Shown here: positions 28,383-36,906 of the stretch, piece by piece
How positions within the stretch are numbered: the stretch's first letter is position 1
Layout: every line of letters begins with the position of its first letter
DNA from: a virus
Virus record (IMG/VR): IMGVR_UViG_3300045534_000037
Location: 1 to 37,297 of that record
Length of the DNA: 37,297 nucleotides
Reading direction: 5' to 3' (one strand)
Translations under genes and position numbers: made by a program
Notes under the pieces: generated by a model
Databases searched by the model: none
The model's input: only the letters and a program-made list of their open reading frames with translations
Told to the model about the DNA's origin: nothing

Positions 28383-30517
28383 TGGCAAAACGTGATGATG
28401 AGCTGCTATCTACCGCACGTGACCGCCTGAATCTGGCGATTTCGGCGTATTCGGAAAGTCGCGAGGACGAGCTGGACGATCTGCGCTTTTATGCAGGCAG
28501 CCCGGACAATCACTGGCAATGGCCAGCCGATGTGCTGGCGACTCGTGGCGCGGTGCAGGGGCAGACTATCAACGCGCGGCCTTGCCTCACCATCAACAAG
28601 CTACCGCAACACGTCAAGCAAGTCACCAACGATCAGCGCCAAAATCGTCCGTCCTGCAAGATTATCCCGGTGGATGATGTGGCCGACCCGGAAGTCGCCG
28701 AGATTTTCGACGGCATTGTTCGCCACATTGAATACATTTCAGACGCTGACGTTGCCTATGACACCGCTTGCGAAAATCAGGTGGCGTATGGCGAAGGCTA
28801 TATCCGCATCCTGACTGAGTATTGCGACGACGATACGTTTGACCAAGACATCAAGATTGGTCGCGTGCGGAATTCCTTTTCGGTTTATATGGATCCGCTG
28901 ATTCAAGATCCATGCGGGGCGGATGCTCGCTGGTGTTTTATCACCGAAGACATTAGCAAGGATGACTACGAGCGCATGTTTCCCGATGCTTCGCCCGTCA
29001 CCACCTTGCAGCAGATGGGCGTGGGCGATCAGTCCATCAATCAATGGCTGAATGAAAACACCATCCGCATTGCCGAATATTTTTACGTTGAGCATGAGCC
29101 AGCCACGCTGAACCTGTACTACGGCGGCGCTACTGCGTTTGAAGGCTCTCCTGAGGACAAGCAACTTAAAGCCAATGGCATGAAGCCGGTTAAGACCCGG
29201 CGCGTGGATCGTCGCAAAGTCAAATGGTGCAAGATCAATGGCTATGAAATTCTTGAAGAGCGCGATTGGGCGGGTAAATACATTCCTGTCGTGCGTGTGG
29301 TCGGAAATGAGTTTGAAGTTGATGGTCGTATTTATCTATCTGGCCTCGTGCGTAACGCAAAAGATGCACAGCGAATGTATAACTATTGGGTCAGTCAGGA
29401 AGCCGAAATGCTGGCCTTGGCCCCGAAAGCCCCGTTCATAGGCTACGGCGGGCAGTTTGAAGGGTACGAAACGCAGTGGAAGACGGCGAATACGCAGAAT
29501 TGGCCCTATTTGGAGGTCAATCCTGACGCTACAGACGGCTTAGGCAATCCGTTGCCATTGCCCCAGCGTGCAATGCCTCCGATGGCTCAGACGGGCTTGA
29601 TTCAAGCCAAAATCGGCGCGTCGGATGACATCAAGGCTACCACGGCGCAGTATGATGCCTCGCTTGGCATGGCGGGTAATGAGAAGTCAGGCAAAGCTAT
29701 TCTGGCTCGTGAGCGCCAGTCTGACACCGGCACATATCACTACGTTGATAACCTGGCTCGCGCGGTGCGTCATGTGGCTCGCCAGTTGGTGGATATGATC
29801 CCCAAGATTTACGACACCCAGCGCATCGCCCGGATTATTGGCATTGATGGCGAAGCTGACATGGCGATGATCGACCCGACCCAGCCTGAGCCGGTGAAAA
29901 AGATTGTCGATCAGCAAACCGGGGCGGTTATCAAGAAGATTTACAACCCCAGCGTGGGCAAATACGACGTGTGCGTAACCACTGGTCCGAGCTACATGAC
30001 CAAGCGCCAAGAGGCTGCCGAAAGCATGGCGCAAGTGCTGCAAGGCAATCCGCAGCTTTGGACGGTGGCGGGCGATTTGCTGGTGCAAAATCTTGACTGG
30101 CCGGGCGCTGATGAGCTTGCCAAGCGTCTCAAGAAGATGGTTGATCCCAAGCTGCTGCAAGACGAAAATGACATGCCGCCCGAGCTGATGGCCGCGCAGC
30201 AACAGATGCAGGCAATGGGGCAGGAGCTTGATCAACTACATCAAATGCTGCAAAACGTGTCGCAGTCTATGGAAGCGCGCGATTTGGAGATCAAAGAATT
30301 TGACGCCAAAGTGCGGGCATATCAGGCCGAAACGCAGCGCATCAGCGCAGTACAGGCCAGTATGTCGCCCGAACAGATTCAGGATATTGTCATGGGTACG
30401 GTGCATGGCATGATTACCTCTGGCGATTTGGTGGGCGAGATGCCGGGAAGCGAATTGCCGGGTGAAGATATGCAAGAAACGGGGCAACAACCTCAAGAAA
30501 TGGGGCAATTACAATGA
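28382..30517 (+). CDS. portal protein, P22 gp1-like
   Basis: A 711-residue protein, close to P22 gp1 (725). The N-terminus (SEDELDDLRFYAGSPDNHW-like region at residues 22-42), the QNRPSCKIIPVDD segment and the long C-terminal Gln/Met-rich helix (residues about 600-711) match the P22-type portal family, whose C-terminal barrel extends into the head. It forms the dodecameric DNA channel. It lies directly behind the large terminase. It overlaps the next gene as ATGA. Confidence 0.9.
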   Translation: MAKRDDELLSTARDRLNLAISAYSESREDELDDLRFYAGSPDNHWQWPADVLATRGAVQGQTINARPCLTINKLPQHVKQVTNDQRQNRPSCKIIPVDDVADPEVAEIFDGIVRHIEYISDADVAYDTACENQVAYGEGYIRILTEYCDDDTFDQDIKIGRVRNSFSVYMDPLIQDPCGADARWCFITEDISKDDYERMFPDASPVTTLQQMGVGDQSINQWLNENTIRIAEYFYVEHEPATLNLYYGGATAFEGSPEDKQLKANGMKPVKTRRVDRRKVKWCKINGYEILEERDWAGKYIPVVRVVGNEFEVDGRIYLSGLVRNAKDAQRMYNYWVSQEAEMLALAPKAPFIGYGGQFEGYETQWKTANTQNWPYLEVNPDATDGLGNPLPLPQRAMPPMAQTGLIQAKIGASDDIKATTAQYDASLGMAGNEKSGKAILARERQSDTGTYHYVDNLARAVRHVARQLVDMIPKIYDTQRIARIIGIDGEADMAMIDPTQPEPVKKIVDQQTGAVIKKIYNPSVGKYDVCVTTGPSYMTKRQEAAESMAQVLQGNPQLWTVAGDLLVQNLDWPGADELAKRLKKMVDPKLLQDENDMPPELMAAQQQMQAMGQELDQLHQMLQNVSQSMEARDLEIKEFDAKVRAYQAETQRISAVQASMSPEQIQDIVMGTVHGMITSGDLVGEMPGSELPGEDMQETGQQPQEMGQLQ

Positions 30518-30876
30518 AATGCGCTGATTTTGTCGGGCTTTTGTTTCTTGGGCGTGATGTTGCCCATTCAGTGCATCTGAACACCCGGAGTTATGCCAAA
30601 CACATGGCGCTGCAAGGTTTTTACGAAGGCATCGTTGATTTGGCGGATTCGTTTGCCGAGGCGTATCAGGGGAAATATGGGCTAATTGGCGGGATTACGC
30701 TGCAATCAGCCAAAAAAACGGCAAATATCGTAGAATTCTTGCAGGATCAGTTGGACGAAATTGAAGCAAACCGCTATAAAGTAGTCGATAAAGACTGCAC
30801 AGCTTTGCAAAACATTATTGATGAAATTGTTGGGCTTTACCTTTCTACAATTTATAAATTACGGTTTCTTGCTTAA
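30514..30876 (+). CDS. DUF5856 family protein
   Basis: A 120-residue helical protein with LFLGRDVAHSVHLNTRSYAK, then YEGIVDLADSFAEAYQGKYG and QNIIDEIVGLYLSTIYKLRF. I recognise this as the DUF5856 phage family; its members look like ferritin-type helical bundles, but no activity is established. Its stop lies 52 bases before the next small frame. Confidence 0.72.
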   Translation: MKCADFVGLLFLGRDVAHSVHLNTRSYAKHMALQGFYEGIVDLADSFAEAYQGKYGLIGGITLQSAKKTANIVEFLQDQLDEIEANRYKVVDKDCTALQNIIDEIVGLYLSTIYKLRFLA

Positions 30877-30928
30877 TTATGACCTTTACCCTTGCCGGGT
30901 CACTTATCACGCAAAGCGGGAAACATAA

Positions 30929-31006
30929 ATGCCAATAACTGTCTCTAATGCCCAGAATCTCAGCACGCTGGCCGTAAGCAAAAGCGTAGCTTCGGAGATT
31001 GAATAA
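30929..31006 (+). CDS. possible 25-residue microprotein before the fibre gene
   Basis: A frame of 25 codons (MPITVSNAQNLSTLAVSKSV and five more) ending directly before the ATG of the 798-residue protein. GCGGG stands 8-12 bases upstream. It may serve translational coupling or be a remnant of a displaced gene. Weak support. Confidence 0.3.
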   Translation: MPITVSNAQNLSTLAVSKSVASEIE

Positions 31007-33403
31007 ATGACCATCAGCGGGATAACCGCAAGCGTTGTAAACGGTGTGCAGGAGGTCGCGACGGCGCAGGGGGTCACCTCCGGCGCAATCACATCTGAGA
31101 GCGTCCTGATTCTGACGAGCGGCGCGATTCGCGCGAGCGGCACGGCGAATATCGTCATCGACCGTACAAACATTTTCGTAAACAATGCCGGCTCATTTAC
31201 TGCAGACCCATACTCTTCTGCGATCTCATTCAATGCAGACGGCCCGGAGAGATGGGTTACGAACAAAGCAATACGTTTTCGGCGTTCCAGCATCATCTAC
31301 AGAACCACGGAGCGACGCAATGTTTTCATTACGGAGTTGACAGACTCTAATGTGTTCGAGGTCAATAACACGTTGCAGCTTTTCGTTTATACGCCGCCGA
31401 CCGCGATTTTGGAAAATACGAAATTTGTAGGGATTAACACATGGGAGGTTGTTGGGACGCCGGCGCGCGCGGCTGGTCTCACGTTTGAAAACGTCGGCGC
31501 GGCCTTTTTCAACTATCAAGCCGGGCGTCTCGACTTTGTTAGGATTAACGTCACGTCGTTCGTAAACGCCTCCTGCTACATTGGCCTCGGATCGGCAAGC
31601 AACTCAGTTTGGAACTGGGACCCTGTAAGTTTCGACCGCACAAAAGTGTCTCGCGTGCTGGCTACGAATCTCTATTACGAGGGCGTGACAGCTTCTTGGG
31701 AGTTCCGAAACCGCGACACGCTCGCGGCCCTGCCGAACGTGTTGGTGATTTACCGAGACAATCGCTCTGGTTCTGTGGCCGAGCGCGGTCGCTATGTCAC
31801 GAATGCGAACGGCAGAATGGCGGGAACACACGACAGCCGGCTCGGAACCAATTCAACAAACACTGAGCGTCCGACACTGTTTTTGCTCCGGTATCAGATC
31901 GCCGACAACGCGACGACCGGGGCTTACTCAGCCCCGAGCCATGATGGTTCGGCAGGCCGCCGCTATGATCTGGTTACCGTGCAACCACGCATCGAAATCC
32001 GCTCGTATCTCCATGAAGCGCAGAGCAGTTTTGGACCAAGCAGCACTTATAGTGGGACCGCCAGTGCGGGAGTGATTAACGGCGATTACACGGTCGCTCA
32101 ATATTCGACGTTCCTTCTCCCCGCCGACGCCGCCGTCACACAGACGAACATGGCGACCGTAATGGGATATTCCAGCATCAACACACTCGACCAATTTTAT
32201 GATCGGGTGAAAGCGGAGTGGAGGACGTTCGACAATTATCCCTATGCGACCGCCTCCGGTTCGGTTATCAACCTCGGGGCCATTGATCTCGTTGTCAGCG
32301 CCACGGCGGCGAATGCGTACGCATTTTCCTCCTCAACGATCACCATAAAAAGCTCCGCGCTGACGGCTGGGTCGAAATTCTCGTCGATCCTCACCACTGG
32401 AACGATCTCGCTTCAGAACGGCGCGGCTGTTTCCGCTACGTTGACTGGCACAATCATTTTCGACAACGCTGGCGCATGGTCTCCGACGCTTGACAAAGCG
32501 ACCGTGCGCTTCACGGCGGCGGGCGAATACGATCTGCGCGGCGCCACGATCACGGGCACCCTTACCCTGACCAACACCAGCGGCGGAGCGGTGACTGTAA
32601 GGCTTGTGCCAGGGCTTACGATTGTAAATTCAGGACCGAATATCACCGTCGATCAGTCAGTTGCTGGCACAGGGTCAATTACCAACATTGTGTCCGGGTC
32701 TCGCATCCAGATTTACAACGTCACTACGGCCACGGAACTGGTGAATGCAATCGTAAGCGGCACGTCTTACACCTACAGCTACACGGTAGGCACACAAATA
32801 TCCAGCGGAAACACAATCCGCGTACGGCTTACGTATCAAAGCGGAGTCACCGCAAAAGCGCGGTTTGAGTCCTTGGCAGTGGCTGGGGCTACCGGGTTCT
32901 CAGTGCTCGCGCAACAAACCGACGATGAGGTTTACAACCTGATTGGCATAGACGGCTCCACGGCGACGGAATTTTCTGCGGATTATCCGAATGTCGAAGT
33001 CAATGTTTCTGACCCAGACAACTCGACCAGCGTTTTGCGCATGTATGCTTGGTGGGTATCAAACGAATTTACCGCTGACGGCATACGCCAATTTTTTGGC
33101 GGGATCGATGCTGATGACGCAGCAAACTTCAAAATTGTCACCTCGCGGGCAAGCATCAAAATAGACAACACCTCTAGTACAGGCGTGACTTTTACGGGCG
33201 ATATTCGTTTGTATCGTGACGATGGAGCCACTCCGCTTGTGGCATCTACCACCGGTGGGGGTTCGATTACGCTCTACGCTGGGAAAGTCTATACTGTGGA
33301 GACTGGCGTTTCTGGGCTTACCCCAGCAGAATCGGCAAAGTTGATGTCAATTCCTGACGCAACATCAAACGCCAACGCCGTTTGGGCTAAAGTTCTTCCA
33401 TGA
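31007..33403 (+). CDS. large beta-rich virion protein, putative tail fibre
   Basis: A 798-residue protein with no signal peptide. The first 450 residues are Ser/Thr/Asn-rich with predicted parallel strands (GAIRASGTANIVIDRTNIFV). Residues 460-600 show simple beta repeats (SGSVINLGAIDLVVSATA; LRGATITGTLTLTNTSGG). Residues 650-798 contain DGSTATEFSADYPNVEVNVS, IRQFFGGIDADD and a final DATSNANAVWAKVLP, a C-terminal layout I recognise from phage fibre proteins. Its base use is more GC-rich than the following genes. It lies where P22 has no gene, between portal and scaffold, and is likely part of a host-recognition block. Confidence 0.6.
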   Translation: MTISGITASVVNGVQEVATAQGVTSGAITSESVLILTSGAIRASGTANIVIDRTNIFVNNAGSFTADPYSSAISFNADGPERWVTNKAIRFRRSSIIYRTTERRNVFITELTDSNVFEVNNTLQLFVYTPPTAILENTKFVGINTWEVVGTPARAAGLTFENVGAAFFNYQAGRLDFVRINVTSFVNASCYIGLGSASNSVWNWDPVSFDRTKVSRVLATNLYYEGVTASWEFRNRDTLAALPNVLVIYRDNRSGSVAERGRYVTNANGRMAGTHDSRLGTNSTNTERPTLFLLRYQIADNATTGAYSAPSHDGSAGRRYDLVTVQPRIEIRSYLHEAQSSFGPSSTYSGTASAGVINGDYTVAQYSTFLLPADAAVTQTNMATVMGYSSINTLDQFYDRVKAEWRTFDNYPYATASGSVINLGAIDLVVSATAANAYAFSSSTITIKSSALTAGSKFSSILTTGTISLQNGAAVSATLTGTIIFDNAGAWSPTLDKATVRFTAAGEYDLRGATITGTLTLTNTSGGAVTVRLVPGLTIVNSGPNITVDQSVAGTGSITNIVSGSRIQIYNVTTATELVNAIVSGTSYTYSYTVGTQISSGNTIRVRLTYQSGVTAKARFESLAVAGATGFSVLAQQTDDEVYNLIGIDGSTATEFSADYPNVEVNVSDPDNSTSVLRMYAWWVSNEFTADGIRQFFGGIDADDAANFKIVTSRASIKIDNTSSTGVTFTGDIRLYRDDGATPLVASTTGGGSITLYAGKVYTVETGVSGLTPAESAKLMSIPDATSNANAVWAKVLP

Positions 33404-33648
33404 CAACAACAGGGGAAAAGCTGGCATCGCTATCAGGATTGCCGTCTGGCACGGTAATTGAACATTTGATGGCAATTTCTCCTGCAGTTTCTTTTGGAAC
33501 AGGGCTAAACACCGGGCAGAGACTGGTGCAGCTATCAAAATTAGCTACTGGAACGGCAATGCAACATTTGCTTAGTGTCAGTCCAGTTTTGGATGAAAGT
33601 TTTTATTTTGTTAGACTCAGGTCTATGACTGAAAGATGGAGGATGTAA
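33400..33648 (+). CDS. 82-residue protein with a duplicated 24-residue motif
   Basis: The start overlaps the fibre stop (ATGA). Residues 5-28 and 39-62 are two copies of the pattern G(E/Q)(K/R)L..LS.L..GT...HL...SP. No known domain was recognised. Tight coupling to the fibre gene suggests an assembly chaperone or a fibre-associated protein. Confidence 0.55.
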   Translation: MTTTGEKLASLSGLPSGTVIEHLMAISPAVSFGTGLNTGQRLVQLSKLATGTAMQHLLSVSPVLDESFYFVRLRSMTERWRM

Positions 33649-33649
33649 C

Positions 33650-33955
33650 ATGGCGATGAATTTGAAAGCAATTACTTCTTGCATTGGCTACGAACAAATT
33701 ACTTCCGTGAGTTCGTCCACCGCTTTGAATGTGCCTTTGGTAGATAAAAATGGCTTGTCCTGTAAAGCCTCGTTTGCTTTGATTACTCCTGAAACTCAGT
33801 CTGTAAGATGGAGAGACGACGGCACCGCCCCAACGTCCTCGGTTGGGATGCCTTTGTCTGCTGGGGTAACTTTGCAATATGACGGTGATTTGTCAAAAAT
33901 CAGGTTTATTGAACAATTGTCTGGCGCAAAACTTAATGTGTCGTACTACGTTTAA
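33650..33955 (+). CDS. small structural protein, conserved phage type
   Basis: A 101-residue beta-rich protein. VRWRDDGTAPTSSVGMPLSA, then LQYDGDLSKIRFIEQ and a final LNVSYYV make a pattern I recognise from many podovirus and siphovirus virion genes. GGAGG stands upstream of the ATG. It probably accompanies the fibre or spike proteins. Confidence 0.65.
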   Translation: MAMNLKAITSCIGYEQITSVSSSTALNVPLVDKNGLSCKASFALITPETQSVRWRDDGTAPTSSVGMPLSAGVTLQYDGDLSKIRFIEQLSGAKLNVSYYV

Positions 33956-33964
33956 GGAACAAGT

Positions 33965-34453
33965 ATGAACATAGTGAATGACCAAGGAAATTTTGATTAC
34001 GTTAGTTATATCGCTAATCAACTTCCGAAAGATTTGGCAAATTTAATTAAAATTAGAGATGAGCTTGCTATTAGACAAGGTGCTTTGAGCGCTGTTGAAG
34101 CAGCAGCCAAAGATAGAGAACTTGCTAAACAAGAACTTCAAAATGCAAAAGAAGAAGCTGAAAAGCTAAAAAAAGAATCTAATGAATTGATGCTAAAAAA
34201 CAAACAAGCTGAAATGTTTTTGTCTGAAAACAAAAAACAGTTTGAAGAAAATTCAAGCAAACAAAAATTAGAAATTGAAAGCAAAGAAAAAATTTTGTTG
34301 CAAAAAGAAAAACAACTAAAAGACAAAGAAGAAGCTTTAACAAAACTTGAAGCTGAAACAAATAAAAAAAGCCTTATTTTGGATTCTTTAATTAAAGATC
34401 ATGAAAACAAGGTAAAAGCGTTTCATCAAAAAGTGGCGCAAATTGGTATTTAA
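33965..34453 (+). CDS. long coiled-coil protein
   Basis: A 162-residue protein. After a polar start (MNIVNDQGNFDYVSYIANQL), residues 50-155 are an uninterrupted Lys/Glu-rich coiled coil (KQELQNAKEEAEKLKKESNE). The DNA is visibly A-rich compared with the neighbours. It stands between the fibre-type genes and the tailspike, so it may be a stalk, chaperone or ruler; no specific family was recognised. Confidence 0.6.
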   Translation: MNIVNDQGNFDYVSYIANQLPKDLANLIKIRDELAIRQGALSAVEAAAKDRELAKQELQNAKEEAEKLKKESNELMLKNKQAEMFLSENKKQFEENSSKQKLEIESKEKILLQKEKQLKDKEEALTKLEAETNKKSLILDSLIKDHENKVKAFHQKVAQIGI

Positions 34454-34476
34454 CTATATTTAATTGAGCGAATAAC

Positions 34477-36048
34477 ATGGCCGGCACAAAAATTTCCGAA
34501 TTGCCCGTTGCAACTTTGCCACTTGCTGGCACTGAACTTGTGCCGGTTGTGCAGAGTGGGGCGACTAAGCAAACCACGCTTGCTGCCATGCCTTATGTGC
34601 CTGCGGGCACTGGAGCGGTTACGACTACCGTTCAGGCCAAGCTGCGTGAGTCCGTGTCTGTTAAGGATTTTGGTGCTAAAGGCGATGGCGTTACGGATGA
34701 TACTGCGGCGATTCAGGCGGCTATTGATTCTGGCAAACCTGTATTTGTCCCGACAGGAACTTACTATCTTGCTACATCGTTAAAAGTTGAAAATGGAAAT
34801 GTGATTTATGGAGTAAATGGTAGAGGAGCTGGTTATTCTTTTGAAACAACAGGATCGTATTTCAAGCCTGCTACTTGTGCTATACAGACAAAAGATTACA
34901 CACACCAATATAGTAATTTTACTTTGCACAATATTGGGTTTCTTGGCGGAACAATACAAGTTGATTTAGGATTGTTTCACGAAGTTGATATTACAGATTG
35001 TTGGTTTGTAAATCCTTCTGTTGGGTGCCTTGTTATTGTTCGCGGCGAAAAACAGCGCATTGAGCGCGTCAGATGCGATAGTAATGGCACAGGTGCTGCA
35101 ATTTTCGGTTTTTCGTTAGGACGTTGGGAAGAATCGCTTTATAACGGGTATAGCAACGCATATTTTGCTCCCGGCGGCGCATTTTTTGACCGCGCATCGA
35201 TCAAAGACGTAGCCATGCAATCTGGCGTAGGCTCTTCGTGTTTTGCCTACGGAATAAAAAGTAACATTTTGTCGGGTGCCGTTATCTCTAATTTTATTGT
35301 TCATGGCATTCAAGATGCCAGAGAACAAAATGTCATCTACATTAGAGATAGAATTCAACAATCTCAAATTATTGGATGCTCACCGGATACTTTTGGAAAT
35401 GCTTCATCCCCCGCACCGGCTATTTTTGAGTTTCAACAAGTCAAACAATGCACGTTTCTAAACGTAAGCCCTGCTTTTTCCGGGAACAACAACTACGTTA
35501 AAGGAATTACGGCAACCAGCGGATTTTTTGGTGCGACATTTACATCTTGCCGTGTAGGCGGCAATAACTCTACATACTACGGATTTTACATTCCTGTTTG
35601 GGTAGGGCAAGACGCCGTACTAATTGATTGCGACGGCGCATATTTTAGCGCCAGTGCTAACACGTTAATTAAAAGTCAAATAACTCAAATTAGCTGTAGA
35701 TTTGACTACAACAACGGTTTTAATTCATCTTCCGTTATTCAAAATAATCAAAATAAATATGATTTGATGATGGCAGATTTTAACGGAGCCGTCTCCTGCA
35801 CTTCTAGTTGGGGTGTTTTATTTGCTAAAGGAAGTGGAAATTTTGCAGTTCCTTTTTCTGTGCAAAACGACAGAATTTCTTTAAACGGTCAAAGTGTTCT
35901 ATATGCGTCGGCCGCCCCTACCACTGGCACGTGGAGTCGTGGTGACATTGTGTATAACACTGCGCCAGCATCAGCCGGATATGTTGGGTGGGTCTGCACT
36001 GCGGCTGGAACCCCCGGAACGTGGAAAGCATTTGGCTTAATTACTTGA
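34477..36048 (+). CDS. tailspike with pectate-lyase-like beta-helix, putative depolymerase
   Basis: A 523-residue protein. Residues 1-45 (MAGTKISELPVATLPLAGTE) are a recurring phage attachment segment. Residues 60-85 contain VKDFGAKGDGVTDDTAAIQA, the entry of the pectate lyase 3 type right-handed beta-helix. The helix continues to about residue 460, and the C-terminus has APTTGTWSRGDIVYN and GWVCTAAGTPGTWKAFG, a common end domain. Such spikes bind and often cleave host capsule or O-antigen. Catalytic residues cannot be assigned from sequence alone. It immediately precedes the scaffold. Confidence 0.82.
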   Translation: MAGTKISELPVATLPLAGTELVPVVQSGATKQTTLAAMPYVPAGTGAVTTTVQAKLRESVSVKDFGAKGDGVTDDTAAIQAAIDSGKPVFVPTGTYYLATSLKVENGNVIYGVNGRGAGYSFETTGSYFKPATCAIQTKDYTHQYSNFTLHNIGFLGGTIQVDLGLFHEVDITDCWFVNPSVGCLVIVRGEKQRIERVRCDSNGTGAAIFGFSLGRWEESLYNGYSNAYFAPGGAFFDRASIKDVAMQSGVGSSCFAYGIKSNILSGAVISNFIVHGIQDAREQNVIYIRDRIQQSQIIGCSPDTFGNASSPAPAIFEFQQVKQCTFLNVSPAFSGNNNYVKGITATSGFFGATFTSCRVGGNNSTYYGFYIPVWVGQDAVLIDCDGAYFSASANTLIKSQITQISCRFDYNNGFNSSSVIQNNQNKYDLMMADFNGAVSCTSSWGVLFAKGSGNFAVPFSVQNDRISLNGQSVLYASAAPTTGTWSRGDIVYNTAPASAGYVGWVCTAAGTPGTWKAFGLIT

Positions 36049-36108
36049 TTGTGTATTAGAATCACCCCGTACTGGCCCGTTTGACCAGGGATTCTTAGGA
36101 ATCAAACC

Positions 36109-36888
36109 ATGAATGAAGAAGTACAAATAGCGGAAGTGCCCGCGCCGGAACAGGTTGAGACGGCATCGCCTGAACCCGAAGTTTCATCGCCGGAAGTTGT
36201 CGAAGCGGCACCCAAGACCTTCACACAAGAAGAATTAGATGCGGCTATCGGCAAAAGGCTCGCAAGAGAGCAAAGGAAATGGGAACGAGAGCAACAGCGT
36301 AAGGCTGAGGAAGCGCAAGCCGTAAGGTCTGCACCTCCTGCCGATCTTCCTCCTGTCGAACAGTTTGAAAGCCCCGAAGCTTATGCGGAAGCATTGGCGT
36401 ATCGTAAGGCCGAAGAATTGCTCGCACAGCGTGAGCAGGCTAAACAGCAAGCCGCTATGCTTGAAGGCTATCAGGAGCGTGAAGAGCAAGCTCGGGACAA
36501 ATACGAGGACTTTGAACAAGTCGCGTATAACCCAAATTTGCGAATTACAAACGTGATGGCAGAAACGATTCAGGCTTCTGAAATTGGCCCCGATGTGGCG
36601 TATTACCTCGGCATCAACCCTAAAGAAGCTGATCGTATTTCCCGCCTGTCGCCATTCTTGCAAGCTAAGGAAATCGGGAAGATTGAGGCTAAACTGTCCG
36701 ATAATCCGCCCGCGAAGAAAACAACCAGTGCTCCGGCTCCGATTGCGCCCGTCACTGCCCGCACTTCTGGTGCGCCTGCGTATGACACCACCGATCCTCG
36801 CTCAATCAAAACCATGAGCGTTTCGGACTGGATTGAAGCAGAACGGCAAAGGCAAATTCGGAAATGGGAAGCACAACGCAACCGCTAA
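36109..36888 (+). CDS. scaffolding protein
   Basis: A 259-residue protein with an acidic Pro/Glu N-terminus (EVPAPEQVETASPEPEVSSP), a long charged coiled coil (about residues 40-130; REQRKWEREQQRKAEEAQAV), a central helical part and a basic C-terminus (RQRQIRKWEAQRNR). Basic helical C-termini bind coat protein in P22 gp8. It lies 18 bases before the coat gene, as in P22. AGGAATC precedes the ATG. The 60 bases before it hold no gene. Confidence 0.82.
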   Translation: MNEEVQIAEVPAPEQVETASPEPEVSSPEVVEAAPKTFTQEELDAAIGKRLAREQRKWEREQQRKAEEAQAVRSAPPADLPPVEQFESPEAYAEALAYRKAEELLAQREQAKQQAAMLEGYQEREEQARDKYEDFEQVAYNPNLRITNVMAETIQASEIGPDVAYYLGINPKEADRISRLSPFLQAKEIGKIEAKLSDNPPAKKTTSAPAPIAPVTARTSGAPAYDTTDPRSIKTMSVSDWIEAERQRQIRKWEAQRNR

Positions 36889-36906
36889 CTTCTTTAAGGA
36901 ATCATC

